Shown here one piece after another: positions 8,140 to 14,715 of a stretch of DNA of 64,000 nt; the stretch's first letter is position 1, and every line of letters starts with the position of its first letter. Made by a program: the position numbers and the translations under genes. Location: NCBI GenBank assembly GCA_964608265.1, contig CAZSNP010000005.1, positions 1 to 64,000 on the forward strand, given 5' to 3'. The notes under the pieces are model-generated. The model was not told the origin of the DNA, did no database searches, and was given only the letters and a program-made list of their open reading frames with translations. The stretch comes from JANWXR01 sp964608265. Lineage in GTDB: Bacteria; Chloroflexota; Anaerolineae; Anaerolineales; UBA6663.

Positions 8140-9474
8140 ATGGTCACCAGGCTCAACGTCCCCGGCCCCAATGCGCGGGCCATCCTTGAACGCGATCGGA
8201 AATTTATCTCGCCCTCCTATCCGCGCGATTACCCGTTTGTGATGGATCACGGCGCCGGCACCGAGGTGTGGGATGTGGACGGGAATCGCTATCTCGATTT
8301 CGCCGCCGGCATCGCCGTGTGCGCCACCGGCCACTGCCACCCCGACGTCGTCCGCGCCATCCAGCAGCAGGCCGAGAAGTTCATCCACATCTCGTCCGAC
8401 TTTTATCACGAGAAGTGGGTGAAGCTCGGCGAAGAACTCGACCGCATCGCGCCGATGAAGGAAGACGCGCTGTGCTTCATGACCAACTCCGGCGCGGAGG
8501 CGGTCGAGGCCGCGATCAAACTGGCCCGTTATCACACGGGCCGTTCGCGCTTCATCGGTTTTCACGGCGGCTTCCACGGGCGGACGATGGGCGCGCTGTC
8601 GTTCACCTCGAGCAAGGCCGTGCAGCGGCGCGGCTTCAGCGCCACCATGCCGGGCGTCACGCTCGTGCCCTTCCCCAACAGCTTCCGCCCGCGGCTGCAA
8701 TACGACGCCAGCCGCGAGGACTACGGCATCGCCTGCGTCAACTACATCGAGAACGTCATCTTCACCTACGAGTGCCCACCCGAGGAAGTGGCCGCCATCC
8801 TCGTCGAGCCGATTCAGGGTGAGGGCGGCTACGTCGTCCCGCCGGATTCGTTCTTCCCGCGCCTGCGGCAACTGTGCGACAAGTACGGCATCCTGTTGAT
8901 TGCGGATGAGGTGCAGAGCGGGATGGGCCGCACCGGCAAGTGGTGGGCGATCCAGAACTGGAACACCGAGCCGGATATCGTCTGCATCGCCAAGGGCGTC
9001 GCCAGCGGGATGCCGCTCGGCGCGATGGTGGCGCGCAAGAGCGTAATGGACTGGCCCGCCGGCGCGCACGGCAATACCTACGGCGGCAACCCGCTGTCGT
9101 GCGCGGCCGCCATCGAGACCATCCGCCTGCTCGACGAGTGCTTCATCGAAAACGCGAAAGACACCGGCGATTACGCCCTCGACATCCTGGGGGAGATGGC
9201 GGTGCGCCACCCGAGCATGGGCGAGGTGCGCGGCAAGGGGCTGATGATCGGCGTGGAGTTTGTGAAGGACAAATCCACCAGGGAGCGCGGGGTGGAGGTG
9301 CGCGACTCCGTCATCCACAACGGCTTCGAGCACGGTCTGCTGCTGCTCGGCTGCGGGCGCAACACCATCCGCCTCACCCCGCCGCTGTGCGTGACCCACG
9401 CGCAGATCGCCGAGGGGTTGGAGATTTTTGAGCACGCCATCACCCAGGCCGAACGCGCCGCCAACATGCTGTGA
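8140..9474 (+). CDS. Class-III PLP aminotransferase (GabT/ArgD-like)
   Basis: 444 aa. Class-III motifs in order: LDFAAGIAVCATGHCHP, TNSGAEAVEAAIKLAR, FHGGFHGRTMGALS, the ADEVQSGMGRTGKWWA segment with the PLP-ring Asp, and the Schiff-base lysine K285 in IAKGVASGMPLGAMV. The GNTYGGNPLSCAAA segment is typical of 4-aminobutyrate or acetylornithine aminotransferases. It transfers an omega-amino group to 2-oxoglutarate. Substrate is uncertain: length and the N-terminal region fit the GabT-like branch better than ArgD. The downstream aldolase could share a carbon/amine catabolic pathway, but this is inference. Confidence 0.87.
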   Translation: MVTRLNVPGPNARAILERDRKFISPSYPRDYPFVMDHGAGTEVWDVDGNRYLDFAAGIAVCATGHCHPDVVRAIQQQAEKFIHISSDFYHEKWVKLGEELDRIAPMKEDALCFMTNSGAEAVEAAIKLARYHTGRSRFIGFHGGFHGRTMGALSFTSSKAVQRRGFSATMPGVTLVPFPNSFRPRLQYDASREDYGIACVNYIENVIFTYECPPEEVAAILVEPIQGEGGYVVPPDSFFPRLRQLCDKYGILLIADEVQSGMGRTGKWWAIQNWNTEPDIVCIAKGVASGMPLGAMVARKSVMDWPAGAHGNTYGGNPLSCAAAIETIRLLDECFIENAKDTGDYALDILGEMAVRHPSMGEVRGKGLMIGVEFVKDKSTRERGVEVRDSVIHNGFEHGLLLLGCGRNTIRLTPPLCVTHAQIAEGLEIFEHAITQAERAANML

Positions 9475-9476
9475 CT

Positions 9477-9530
9477 TGAACCGCGAAGCCGCCGGGAGCG
9501 CGAAATAAGTGCTTCGTGGCCTGCGCGTCT
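9477..9530 (+). repeat. Interspersed 'accgcgaag' repeat copy after a stop codon
   Basis: TTGAACCGCGAAG starts 2 nt after the aminotransferase stop. Related copies follow the protease stop at about 17045 (TGACCGCGAAGACGCGAAGG, +) and lie at about 21540-21592 in the opposite orientation. All three abut coding ends. They appear to be a genome-wide intergenic repeat. Confidence 0.5.
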
Positions 9531-9545
9531 TCCCGGTGATACCTC

Positions 9546-10445
9546 ATGAGCCGACTCTCACTCGCCGGGATCTTCCCGCCCCTGCCCACGCCCTTCACCC
9601 CGAACGGCGATGTGGACTACGGGCACCTGCAATCCAACCTCGAAAAGCTCGAGGGCGAGCCGCTGCGGGGCTATGTGATGGGCGGCTCGAACGGAGAGTT
9701 CACCTCGCTGACCAACGACGAGAAGCTGAAGGTGGTGCGGCTGGCGAAAGCAGTGGCCGATGCCAAGCGGCTGGTGCTGGCCGGGTCGGGGATGGAGAGC
9801 ACGCGGGCCACCATCGAGTTGACGGCGCAGATGGCGGACGCCGGCGCGGACGCGGCGCTGGTGGTGACGCCCGGCTACTTCAAGGCCAGGATGTCACCCG
9901 CTGCGCTCGAAGCCCACTACACCGCCGTCGCCGATGCCTCCCCGATCCCCGTCATCCTGTACAGCGTGCCGGCCAACACCGGCGTGGATCTGCCGGCGGC
10001 GACGGCGGTGAGGCTGGCCGCCCACCCGAACATCATCGGGATGAAGGACAGCGGCGGCGACATCACCAGGATCGGGCAGATCGTCGCCGACGCGCCGCGC
10101 GAGTTTCAGGTGCTGGCCGGCTCGGCGGGATTCTTTCTGCCGGCGCTGGCGGTGGGCGCCGTGGGCGGGGTGATGGCGACGGCCAACATCGCCGCGCGGC
10201 AACTGCACGACATCTTCACCCGCTTTCACGCCGGCGACCTGGCCGGGGCGCGCGCCGTGCACTGGCCCCTCATCGAAGTCAACAGCGCCGTCACCGCGCG
10301 CTTCGGCGTGGCCGGGCTGAAGGCGGCGATGGATATGCTCGGCTACTATGGCGGCGCGCCGCGCCCCCCGCTGCTGCCGCTGAACGATGATGAGCGCGCG
10401 ACGCTGCGAGGGATTTTGGTGAAGGGCGGAATGCTTTCTGCATAG
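9546..10445 (+). CDS. DapA/HOGA family aldolase (dihydrodipicolinate synthase-like)
   Basis: 299 aa (beta/alpha)8 pyruvate-dependent aldolase. The Schiff-base lysine is K167 in GMKDSGGD, and the catalytic Tyr is in YSVPANTG. The substrate loop reads GGSNGEF rather than the GTTGE of true DapA. That reading resembles 4-hydroxy-2-oxoglutarate aldolase (HOGA1) and related keto-acid aldolases. I therefore prefer a hydroxy-oxoglutarate or other 2-keto-acid aldolase over lysine biosynthesis, though DapA is not excluded. The last ~28 codons are duplicated, in diverged form, 1.13 kb downstream on the far side of a toxin-antitoxin island. Confidence 0.87.
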   Translation: MSRLSLAGIFPPLPTPFTPNGDVDYGHLQSNLEKLEGEPLRGYVMGGSNGEFTSLTNDEKLKVVRLAKAVADAKRLVLAGSGMESTRATIELTAQMADAGADAALVVTPGYFKARMSPAALEAHYTAVADASPIPVILYSVPANTGVDLPAATAVRLAAHPNIIGMKDSGGDITRIGQIVADAPREFQVLAGSAGFFLPALAVGAVGGVMATANIAARQLHDIFTRFHAGDLAGARAVHWPLIEVNSAVTARFGVAGLKAAMDMLGYYGGAPRPPLLPLNDDERATLRGILVKGGMLSA

Positions 10446-10461
10446 GTCCTTGAAATGGCAG

Positions 10462-10470
10462 TGCTATAAT
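10462..10470 (+). promoter_or_regulatory. Extended -10 (TGCTATAAT) of the toxin-antitoxin island
   Basis: TGC plus a perfect TATAAT at 10465-10470, 17 nt after the aldolase stop. It gives a start near 10477 and drives the antitoxin-like gene. A GAGG at 10478-10481 would be at the very 5' end of the RNA, 7 nt before the CTG at 10489. An open frame extending back to a TTG at 10450 would include this promoter and is less likely to be translated in full. Confidence 0.6.
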
Positions 10471-10488
10471 CGTAATCGAGGCAAGGGT

Positions 10489-10761
10489 CTGAGCGAAAGA
10501 TCAGCGACCGTTCAGGCTGAACTTTCATTGCATCAAATAGCCGAAGCGCTCCGCCAACTGCCGGAGGGCGACAAGCTCGCCCTCTGGCGTTTGCTCGACG
10601 CGGAAATCAATCGGGCCGCGATTGAGCAGAGATTGGCTGAGGCCTTACGCATCATCCGAACCGCGTATGCCACAGTTTCAGAAGACGAAGCAATGTCGGA
10701 CGCGCTACAGGCCGTCCGCGAAGTGAGGGGACAACGTTACAGTGATCCGAATCGTTCTTGA
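10489..10761 (+). CDS. Small helical protein, probable antitoxin of a decayed PIN module
   Basis: About 90 aa, not assigned to a named family. It is rich in helix-forming residues (HQIAEALRQLPEGDKLALWRLLDAE, then a long charged helix) with a polar C-terminus. The frame is open from a TTG at 10450, but the promoter at 10462-10470 lies inside that stretch. The CTG at 10489, 7 nt after a GAGG, or the TTG at 10528 is more plausible. Its 3' end overlaps a short frame at 10742 that reads like the first residues of a PIN-domain toxin, so it was probably the antitoxin of that pair. Whether it is still functional is unknown. Confidence 0.6.
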   Translation: MSERSATVQAELSLHQIAEALRQLPEGDKLALWRLLDAEINRAAIEQRLAEALRIIRTAYATVSEDEAMSDALQAVREVRGQRYSDPNRS

Positions 10762-10792
10762 CACAGATTTTTTGGTATATCGAGGTGTATGA
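10742..10792 (+). pseudogene. Truncated PIN-domain toxin start (16 codons)
   Basis: A GTG at 10742, overlapping the antitoxin-like gene's end, opens a frame encoding (V/M)IRIVLDTDFLVYRGV, then TGA at 10790-10792. IRIVLDT(N/D)xLV is the typical first strand of PIN-family toxins, with the first catalytic Asp. The rest of the toxin is missing and the stop overlaps the ATG of the next antitoxin gene (ATGA). I read it as a toxin remnant fused to a second module. The length alone is too short for proof. Confidence 0.55.
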
Positions 10793-11025
10793 TGAAACAA
10801 AAGTCAATCTGGCAACAGTTTTCAAGCCTGCCTCCCGAAGCCCAGCGGCAGGCCGCGGACTTCATCGCCTTCCTTCAGACACGCTACGCTCCAGCGCGTT
10901 CACGCCCAACTAAGATCACACGCCTGTCGAAAGAAGCTTTCATTGGCATCTGGCGTAATCGGAAAGACATGCGCAATAGCACCGCCTGGGTCAGAAATTT
11001 GCGCGCGCGGGAATGGGGGCAGTGA
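10789..11025 (+). CDS. VapB-type antitoxin, DUF2281-like
   Basis: 78 aa. The N-terminal half LPPEAQRQAADFIAFLQTRY matches the DUF2281/VapB pattern (LP.e.q.ev.dFieFL). The C-terminal half is basic, as expected of the toxin-binding tail. A GAGG lies 4 nt before the ATG at 10789. Its 3' end overlaps the PIN toxin gene, a standard vapBC arrangement. It would neutralise the downstream toxin and repress its own promoter. The only clear upstream promoter is at 10462-10470, so both modules may be read on one transcript. Confidence 0.78.
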   Translation: MMKQKSIWQQFSSLPPEAQRQAADFIAFLQTRYAPARSRPTKITRLSKEAFIGIWRNRKDMRNSTAWVRNLRAREWGQ

Positions 11026-11432
11026 GCGACCTCACCCTCATCGATACCGACATCATCATTGATGCGGGGCGAAGCATTCGCGAGGCCATTGCTTGTCTCC
11101 AGACCATTGAGCAACGCTCTACATCCGCGATCAGCGTCATCACGCAGATGGAGTTGTTGGTCGGTTGCCGAAGCAAGACCGAACTGCGAGCGTTGGAGCA
11201 GTTTCTCACGCGTTTTCAGATAGTCACATTGAACGAGTCCGTTTCGGATCGGGCGGTTGACTTGCTTCATCGTTACCGGCTGAGTCACGGATTGCTGATC
11301 GCGGATAGCCTGATTGCTGCGACCGCATTGTGGCTGGATGGGTCACTGGTGACCAAGAACCAAAGCGATTTTCGATACATTGCGGGGCTCAAACTATTGC
11401 CTTATCCCCAGCCCTTTGCAGTTGAAACGTAA
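11013..11432 (+). CDS. vapC: VapC-family PIN-domain toxin (ribonuclease)
   Basis: 139 aa PIN-domain nuclease. The N-terminal strand LIDTDIIID carries the first catalytic acidic residue (D11 from the ATG at 11013). TQMELLVG supplies the second (Glu), and the LLIADSLIAATAL segment the third. The C-terminal TKNQSDFRYIAGL is the usual last acidic/structural block. It overlaps the antitoxin stop; a GTG at 11022 (GTGA overlap) is an alternative start. VapC toxins cleave tRNA or rRNA. All metal-binding acids appear present, so it is likely active. Confidence 0.87.
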   Translation: MGAVSDLTLIDTDIIIDAGRSIREAIACLQTIEQRSTSAISVITQMELLVGCRSKTELRALEQFLTRFQIVTLNESVSDRAVDLLHRYRLSHGLLIADSLIAATALWLDGSLVTKNQSDFRYIAGLKLLPYPQPFAVET

Positions 11433-11490
11433 GTCGGGATACAGTCCGCCCTAGTCACGGTTGGTTCGGGGCTCGTTCCGGTTTCTCAAT

Positions 11491-11578
11491 GCCGCGCCCC
11501 CCGCTGCTGCCGCTGCGCGATTACGAGCGCGCGACGCTGCGCGGGATTTTGGTGAAGGGTGGCTTGCTGCGTCACTGA
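11491..11578 (+). pseudogene. Detached copy of an aldolase 3' end
   Basis: This 88-bp segment aligns without gaps with the last 88 bp of the aldolase gene (10358-10445). The first 25 bases are identical and both end at a stop codon. The peptide here ends LPLRDYERATLRGILVKGG plus LLRH, against LPLNDDERATLRGILVKGG plus MLSA. There is no room for a functional gene. The two copies bracket the toxin-antitoxin island exactly, so this is either the displaced original tail after an insertion or the remnant of a deleted paralogue. Confidence 0.75.
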
Positions 11579-11602
11579 TTGGTTTTCAAATCCCTCCGAC
11601 AG

Positions 11603-11632
11603 GACCGACGCGGTTTTGAAACCGCGTCGGTC
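11603..11632. repeat. Perfect 14-bp palindrome between convergent genes
   Basis: GACCGACGCGGTTT pairs with AAACCGCGTCGGTC across a 2-nt centre. It lies between the aldolase tail (+) and the sulfurtransferase end (-). No T-run follows on either strand, so it is better read as an interspersed palindrome that may act as a weak bidirectional terminator. Confidence 0.6.
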
Positions 11633-11642
11633 TGGAGTCGGC

Positions 11643-12956
11643 CTATCCGTTGCCCGGCGCCCCCACCTCCACCGGGTTGTTCGGGTCAGCGCTCCACTCG
11701 AACCAGCCGCCATCGTACACGGCGATGTTCTGCCAGCCCATGACGTGGGCATAGAAGAACGTCTCACTCGCGCGCCAACCCGTGCCGCAGTAAAAGGCGA
11801 TACGTTTGTCGGGCGTGATGGCCGCCTCCTTCCAGTTGGCCTCGATCTCGTGATAGCCGCGCATGGTGTTATCCACGTTGCGATAGTGCTGCATGTGGTA
11901 GGCGTCGGTGCCGCAGTTGCCCCACACCGAGCCGGCGATGCGCCCGCGCGGGCCGATGTAGTTGTAGCCGCTGACGTTGCCGACATGCTCGGCCCAACTG
12001 CGGATGGCGACCAGTTCCGCCTCCGGGCTGGCGATGAGTTCCCTGGCTTCGTCAATATCGGCGATGAAGTCGGGCCGGGCCGGGATGGCCACGCCGAAAG
12101 ATGTGGCCGGCGCAGGCTTGCGGTCCACGGCCTCCAGTGGATAGCGGGCGATGACCCAGGCATCGTAACCGCCGTCGAGCAGACGCACATCCTTGACGCC
12201 GGAATACATCAGGATCAGGGCGGCGCGTGAGGCGGCGATCTGCCCGGCCCGGCGGCCCGGCCACTTCTCGTTCGGGTCGCCGACGGTGTCGCGCCCGTAC
12301 ACGATCACGGTCGTATCGGCGGTGATGCCGTGCGCGCGCAGCGCGGCTTCCAACTCGTCCGGTTTGCGGCGATTCCAGTCCACCGGTGATTCGATTGAGT
12401 TCGTATCGAGGTAGAACGCGCCGGGCAGATGGCTGTCGGCGTATTCCTCGGGCACGCCGAAGTTGACGTGGAAGAGGGCGAAGCGATTGGCCGGCGGCGC
12501 TTCGACCGGCTCGCCGTGGATCAGCCGCTGCAACCATTCGGGGTAGACGAGCTTGGCGTAGTTCGGCAGCCGGTCGAGGGGCAGGCTCTCAGCGGGCGAC
12601 CATTCCGAGAGCCAATTGTCGTAGGCCCTCACCCGGTGGTAGCCCAGTTCGCCGAGCTTCCAGACCAGCGTCGCGCTCTGATCGGGGCCGTAGCCGTACA
12701 CCACGACGGTCTTGTCCCGCGCGATGCCTTTGGAGGCCAGCAAGTGCGGCAACAAATCCGCCGGTTGAATCTGATCGAGCCACGCCAGCGGAAAAGCGAC
12801 CGCGCCGCGAATATGGCCGCCGCGCGGCTCGCCGCGCATGCGCCAACCGTTATAAGCGGCGATCGGCCGGACATCCACCAGGATGTGCGTTGGGTCGTTC
12901 AGCCGCTCGCTCACCTCGGCGGTGGAGAGCGGCAGATTGTGCGATGCAGTTGACAT
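11643..12956 (-). CDS. Triple-rhodanese thiosulfate sulfurtransferase
   Basis: 437 aa with three rhodanese domains. Domain 1 starts at ILVDVRP and domain 2 at FALFHVNFGVPEEY. Both have lost the catalytic cysteine loop (VVVYGYGPDQSATLVW and VIVYGRDTVGD). Domain 3 keeps it: IAFYCGTGWRASETF, with Cys390 able to carry the persulfide. The final WFEWSADPNNPV is typical of SseA-type proteins. It would move sulfane sulfur from thiosulfate or mercaptopyruvate to an acceptor. The start at 12956 has a GGAAAGGA site upstream. The gene lies behind a ~270-nt leader with a terminator-like hairpin, which suggests regulated read-through. Confidence 0.88.
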   Translation of the reverse strand: MSTASHNLPLSTAEVSERLNDPTHILVDVRPIAAYNGWRMRGEPRGGHIRGAVAFPLAWLDQIQPADLLPHLLASKGIARDKTVVVYGYGPDQSATLVWKLGELGYHRVRAYDNWLSEWSPAESLPLDRLPNYAKLVYPEWLQRLIHGEPVEAPPANRFALFHVNFGVPEEYADSHLPGAFYLDTNSIESPVDWNRRKPDELEAALRAHGITADTTVIVYGRDTVGDPNEKWPGRRAGQIAASRAALILMYSGVKDVRLLDGGYDAWVIARYPLEAVDRKPAPATSFGVAIPARPDFIADIDEARELIASPEAELVAIRSWAEHVGNVSGYNYIGPRGRIAGSVWGNCGTDAYHMQHYRNVDNTMRGYHEIEANWKEAAITPDKRIAFYCGTGWRASETFFYAHVMGWQNIAVYDGGWFEWSADPNNPVEVGAPGNG

Positions 12957-12997
12957 CGGAGTTCCTTTCCATTGAGTGCGGAGTGGAGGCAAGACAA

Positions 12998-13224
12998 CGA
13001 AAAGCCCGGCAGCGCTGCGCCGGGCCTTCGGGTTTCATTTGCAGCGCCGGGCGACGGGTTGAGGCCGCAGGGGAAGCGCTGCCGGCACGGGCCAGACGGC
13101 CCTTAGGCCGAGCCGCTCCGCGCCGCGACGGGCAGCCGCTGCCCCTGCCTGGTACAGGTGCAGCCGATCCAACAACCGATGACCGGGCAGTTCGATCTCA
13201 TCGTGACGTTTTCAACGAGGGTCG
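12998..13224 (-). ncRNA. Structured 5' leader, riboswitch or attenuator candidate
   Basis: Predicted to be transcribed from the promoter at 13231-13239 into the sulfurtransferase gene. It contains nested hairpins (13148-13158, 13130-13144, 13089-13102) and ends in a GC-rich hairpin (13004-13010 with 13019-13025) followed by CTTTTCG on the minus strand, 42 nt before the start codon. The 10-mer at 13076-13085 is the exact reverse complement of 13006-13015, so it could pair with half of the terminator stem as an antiterminator. I could not match it to TPP, cobalamin, SAM or other classes that I know. Confidence 0.45.
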
Positions 13225-13230
13225 GCCCGA

Positions 13231-13239
13231 ATAGTAGCA
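13231..13239 (-). promoter_or_regulatory. Extended -10 (TGCTACTAT) for the sulfurtransferase leader
   Basis: Read on the minus strand, TGC then TACTAT, predicting a start near 13224. It lies 45 nt beyond the stop of the upstream oxidase gene, so the sulfurtransferase has its own promoter with a leader of about 268 nt. The -35 region is weak, as is common for extended -10 promoters. Confidence 0.5.
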
Positions 13240-13284
13240 CGGCGCGCGCATTGCCGGAAGGGTATGGGCAGTGGCGTGGCCCCA

Positions 13285-14706
13285 CTACAACTGCCCGCCG
13301 CTGCCCCAGTTCTCAAGTGCGCGCACATACTCGGGATCAGAGTAACGCGCCAGTGTGAACGCGCGCGCATACTGCGGCAACGCGGCGCCGGTGATGTGCG
13401 TGGCGAGCAACTCGCCCGCCGCCGGCGCGGCCATCAACCCGTAGCCCGATAGCGCGCCGAGGACGTATGCGCCCCGAACCGGCAGCGGGCCGATGAGGGG
13501 GCGGTTTTCTTTGGTCTTGGTGTAATAGCCGCCATCAACAAACGGCTTAGGCATGCGCCCGATGTACTGCCGCAGACCGGGCAACATCGCGCACAGCCCG
13601 CGCAGCGCCAGCTCGGGGAAGAACTCATCCAGCGGCACCGGCACGACGGGGTCAACGGGTTCGTGGTGATAATCCCACAGCATCAGGCGGATGGGCGAGC
13701 CGGGCGGGCCATCGGGGCGGGTGTGCACCCCGGCCGGGAAGGTCTCGGTGACCCAACGCGTCTCGGGGTCCTCGGCCAGCGCGGCCCGTTCGTCCGCCTC
13801 CCAATTCACCCGCTGCGCGTCATCCCAGATCAACAGCGGGGCCTCGCGCGGGATGACGTTGAGGCTGTCGCTGAAGTTGAGTTTGAGATGGCGCTCGGAG
13901 AAGATCGGCAACTCGACGCCGAGCAGCCGGGCCACCTCCCCGATGAAGGGGCCAGCGGCGTTCACAAAACAGCGCGTCTCGAAACGCCGGCCATCGTCGA
14001 GCCGCACGGCACACACGCCCTCGGCGTCGGCCTCGACGGCGACGAGCTTCGCCGCGATCACCGTCACGCCGGCCTCCTTCGCTTGCTCGAGCAGCCACAT
14101 CCCCAACTGCTGCGCGCTGAACCACCCGGCGCGGCGCGCGTGCAGCACGGCGACCGTGCTCTCGTTGAGGTAGGGGAAGTGCGCGTGGATGAGGGCCGGG
14201 TCGAGGAGCAAATCCGCGCCGTCGGGTTGGCCCTCCCAGTCGTCGGCGGAGTGTGGGATGTAAACCGCGCCCTTCGACTGCGCGCGCGACTGCGGCGCGC
14301 TCCGCTCAGGGTGCTTGTCGCTTGGAGATATATGTACGCGCAACTCGCCCGCGCCGAGGGCGGCGATGGCCTGCGCATTTCGGATGAGGTCGGGGACGCG
14401 GCCCGCGTCGGCGGTGGCGTAGGCGTAGCCGCGCCGGTTGAGGTGAAAGCCGTTGCCCGTCGCCCGCGCCCACGCCTCGAGCAGATCAATGCTCCGATTC
14501 ATCAACCGCACCATCGCGTCGCCGGGGCCGGGCCACCAGTTGCGGTAGGCCTCGGTGGATTTGTCGCTCGTCAGCGAGAGCGGCGGCCGCTCATCCACCA
14601 GCACCACCGGCTGGCGGTGCTTGACGGCGAGCCAGTAGGCCGCCGAGATCCCGGCAATGCCTGCACCGCAAATGATGACTGATGATTGATGATTGGAAGC
14701 CGGCAT
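13285..14706 (-). CDS. FAD-dependent oxidoreductase, DAO (glycine/sarcosine oxidase) family
   Basis: 473 aa. The N-terminal FAD fold has GAGIAGISAAYWL at residues 14-26 and VDERPP ending strand 2. C-terminal DAO landmarks are FVNAAGPFIGEVARLLG, TKTKENRPLIGPLPV and LGALSGYGLMAAPAAGELL. The family oxidises secondary or primary amines such as sarcosine, glycine or dimethylglycine. Residues about 130-147 are encoded by a 54-bp segment (14265-14318) matching the ends of an intergenic repeat at 26326-26439, so a repeat seems to have entered in frame without breaking the gene. It ends 10 nt from the next flavoprotein and is probably co-transcribed with it. Confidence 0.85.
   Translation of the reverse strand: MPASNHQSSVIICGAGIAGISAAYWLAVKHRQPVVLVDERPPLSLTSDKSTEAYRNWWPGPGDAMVRLMNRSIDLLEAWARATGNGFHLNRRGYAYATADAGRVPDLIRNAQAIAALGAGELRVHISPSDKHPERSAPQSRAQSKGAVYIPHSADDWEGQPDGADLLLDPALIHAHFPYLNESTVAVLHARRAGWFSAQQLGMWLLEQAKEAGVTVIAAKLVAVEADAEGVCAVRLDDGRRFETRCFVNAAGPFIGEVARLLGVELPIFSERHLKLNFSDSLNVIPREAPLLIWDDAQRVNWEADERAALAEDPETRWVTETFPAGVHTRPDGPPGSPIRLMLWDYHHEPVDPVVPVPLDEFFPELALRGLCAMLPGLRQYIGRMPKPFVDGGYYTKTKENRPLIGPLPVRGAYVLGALSGYGLMAAPAAGELLATHITGAALPQYARAFTLARYSDPEYVRALENWGSGGQL
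14265..14318 (-). repeat. Interspersed repeat inside an oxidase coding sequence
   Basis: On the minus strand the left 21 nt (14318-14298) match 26326-26346 in an intergenic repeat, and the right 16 nt match, apart from one base, the arm around 26422-26437. The segment is 54 nt, a multiple of three, so the oxidase frame continues. It encodes a Ser/Lys/Arg-rich stretch foreign to the fold. Confidence 0.65.
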
Positions 14707-14715
14707 AAATCGTCT

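Noticed and set aside
9546..10445. Calling the aldolase dapA (lysine biosynthesis)
   Set aside because: The substrate loop GGSNGEF and the absence of lysine-pathway neighbours favour a HOGA-like or other keto-acid aldolase, so no symbol was assigned.
12998..13224. SRP RNA, tmRNA, RNase P, TPP or cobalamin riboswitch
   Set aside because: I looked for the GGAAGGAAGC core, tmRNA tag region, RNase P conserved core and the TPP/B12 boxes and did not find them.
12890..13234. 114-residue plus-strand frame in the sulfurtransferase leader
   Set aside because: It is Arg/Ala/Gly-rich, overlaps the sulfurtransferase N-terminus and lies in a region with strong inverted repeats. The structured-leader reading explains the sequence better.
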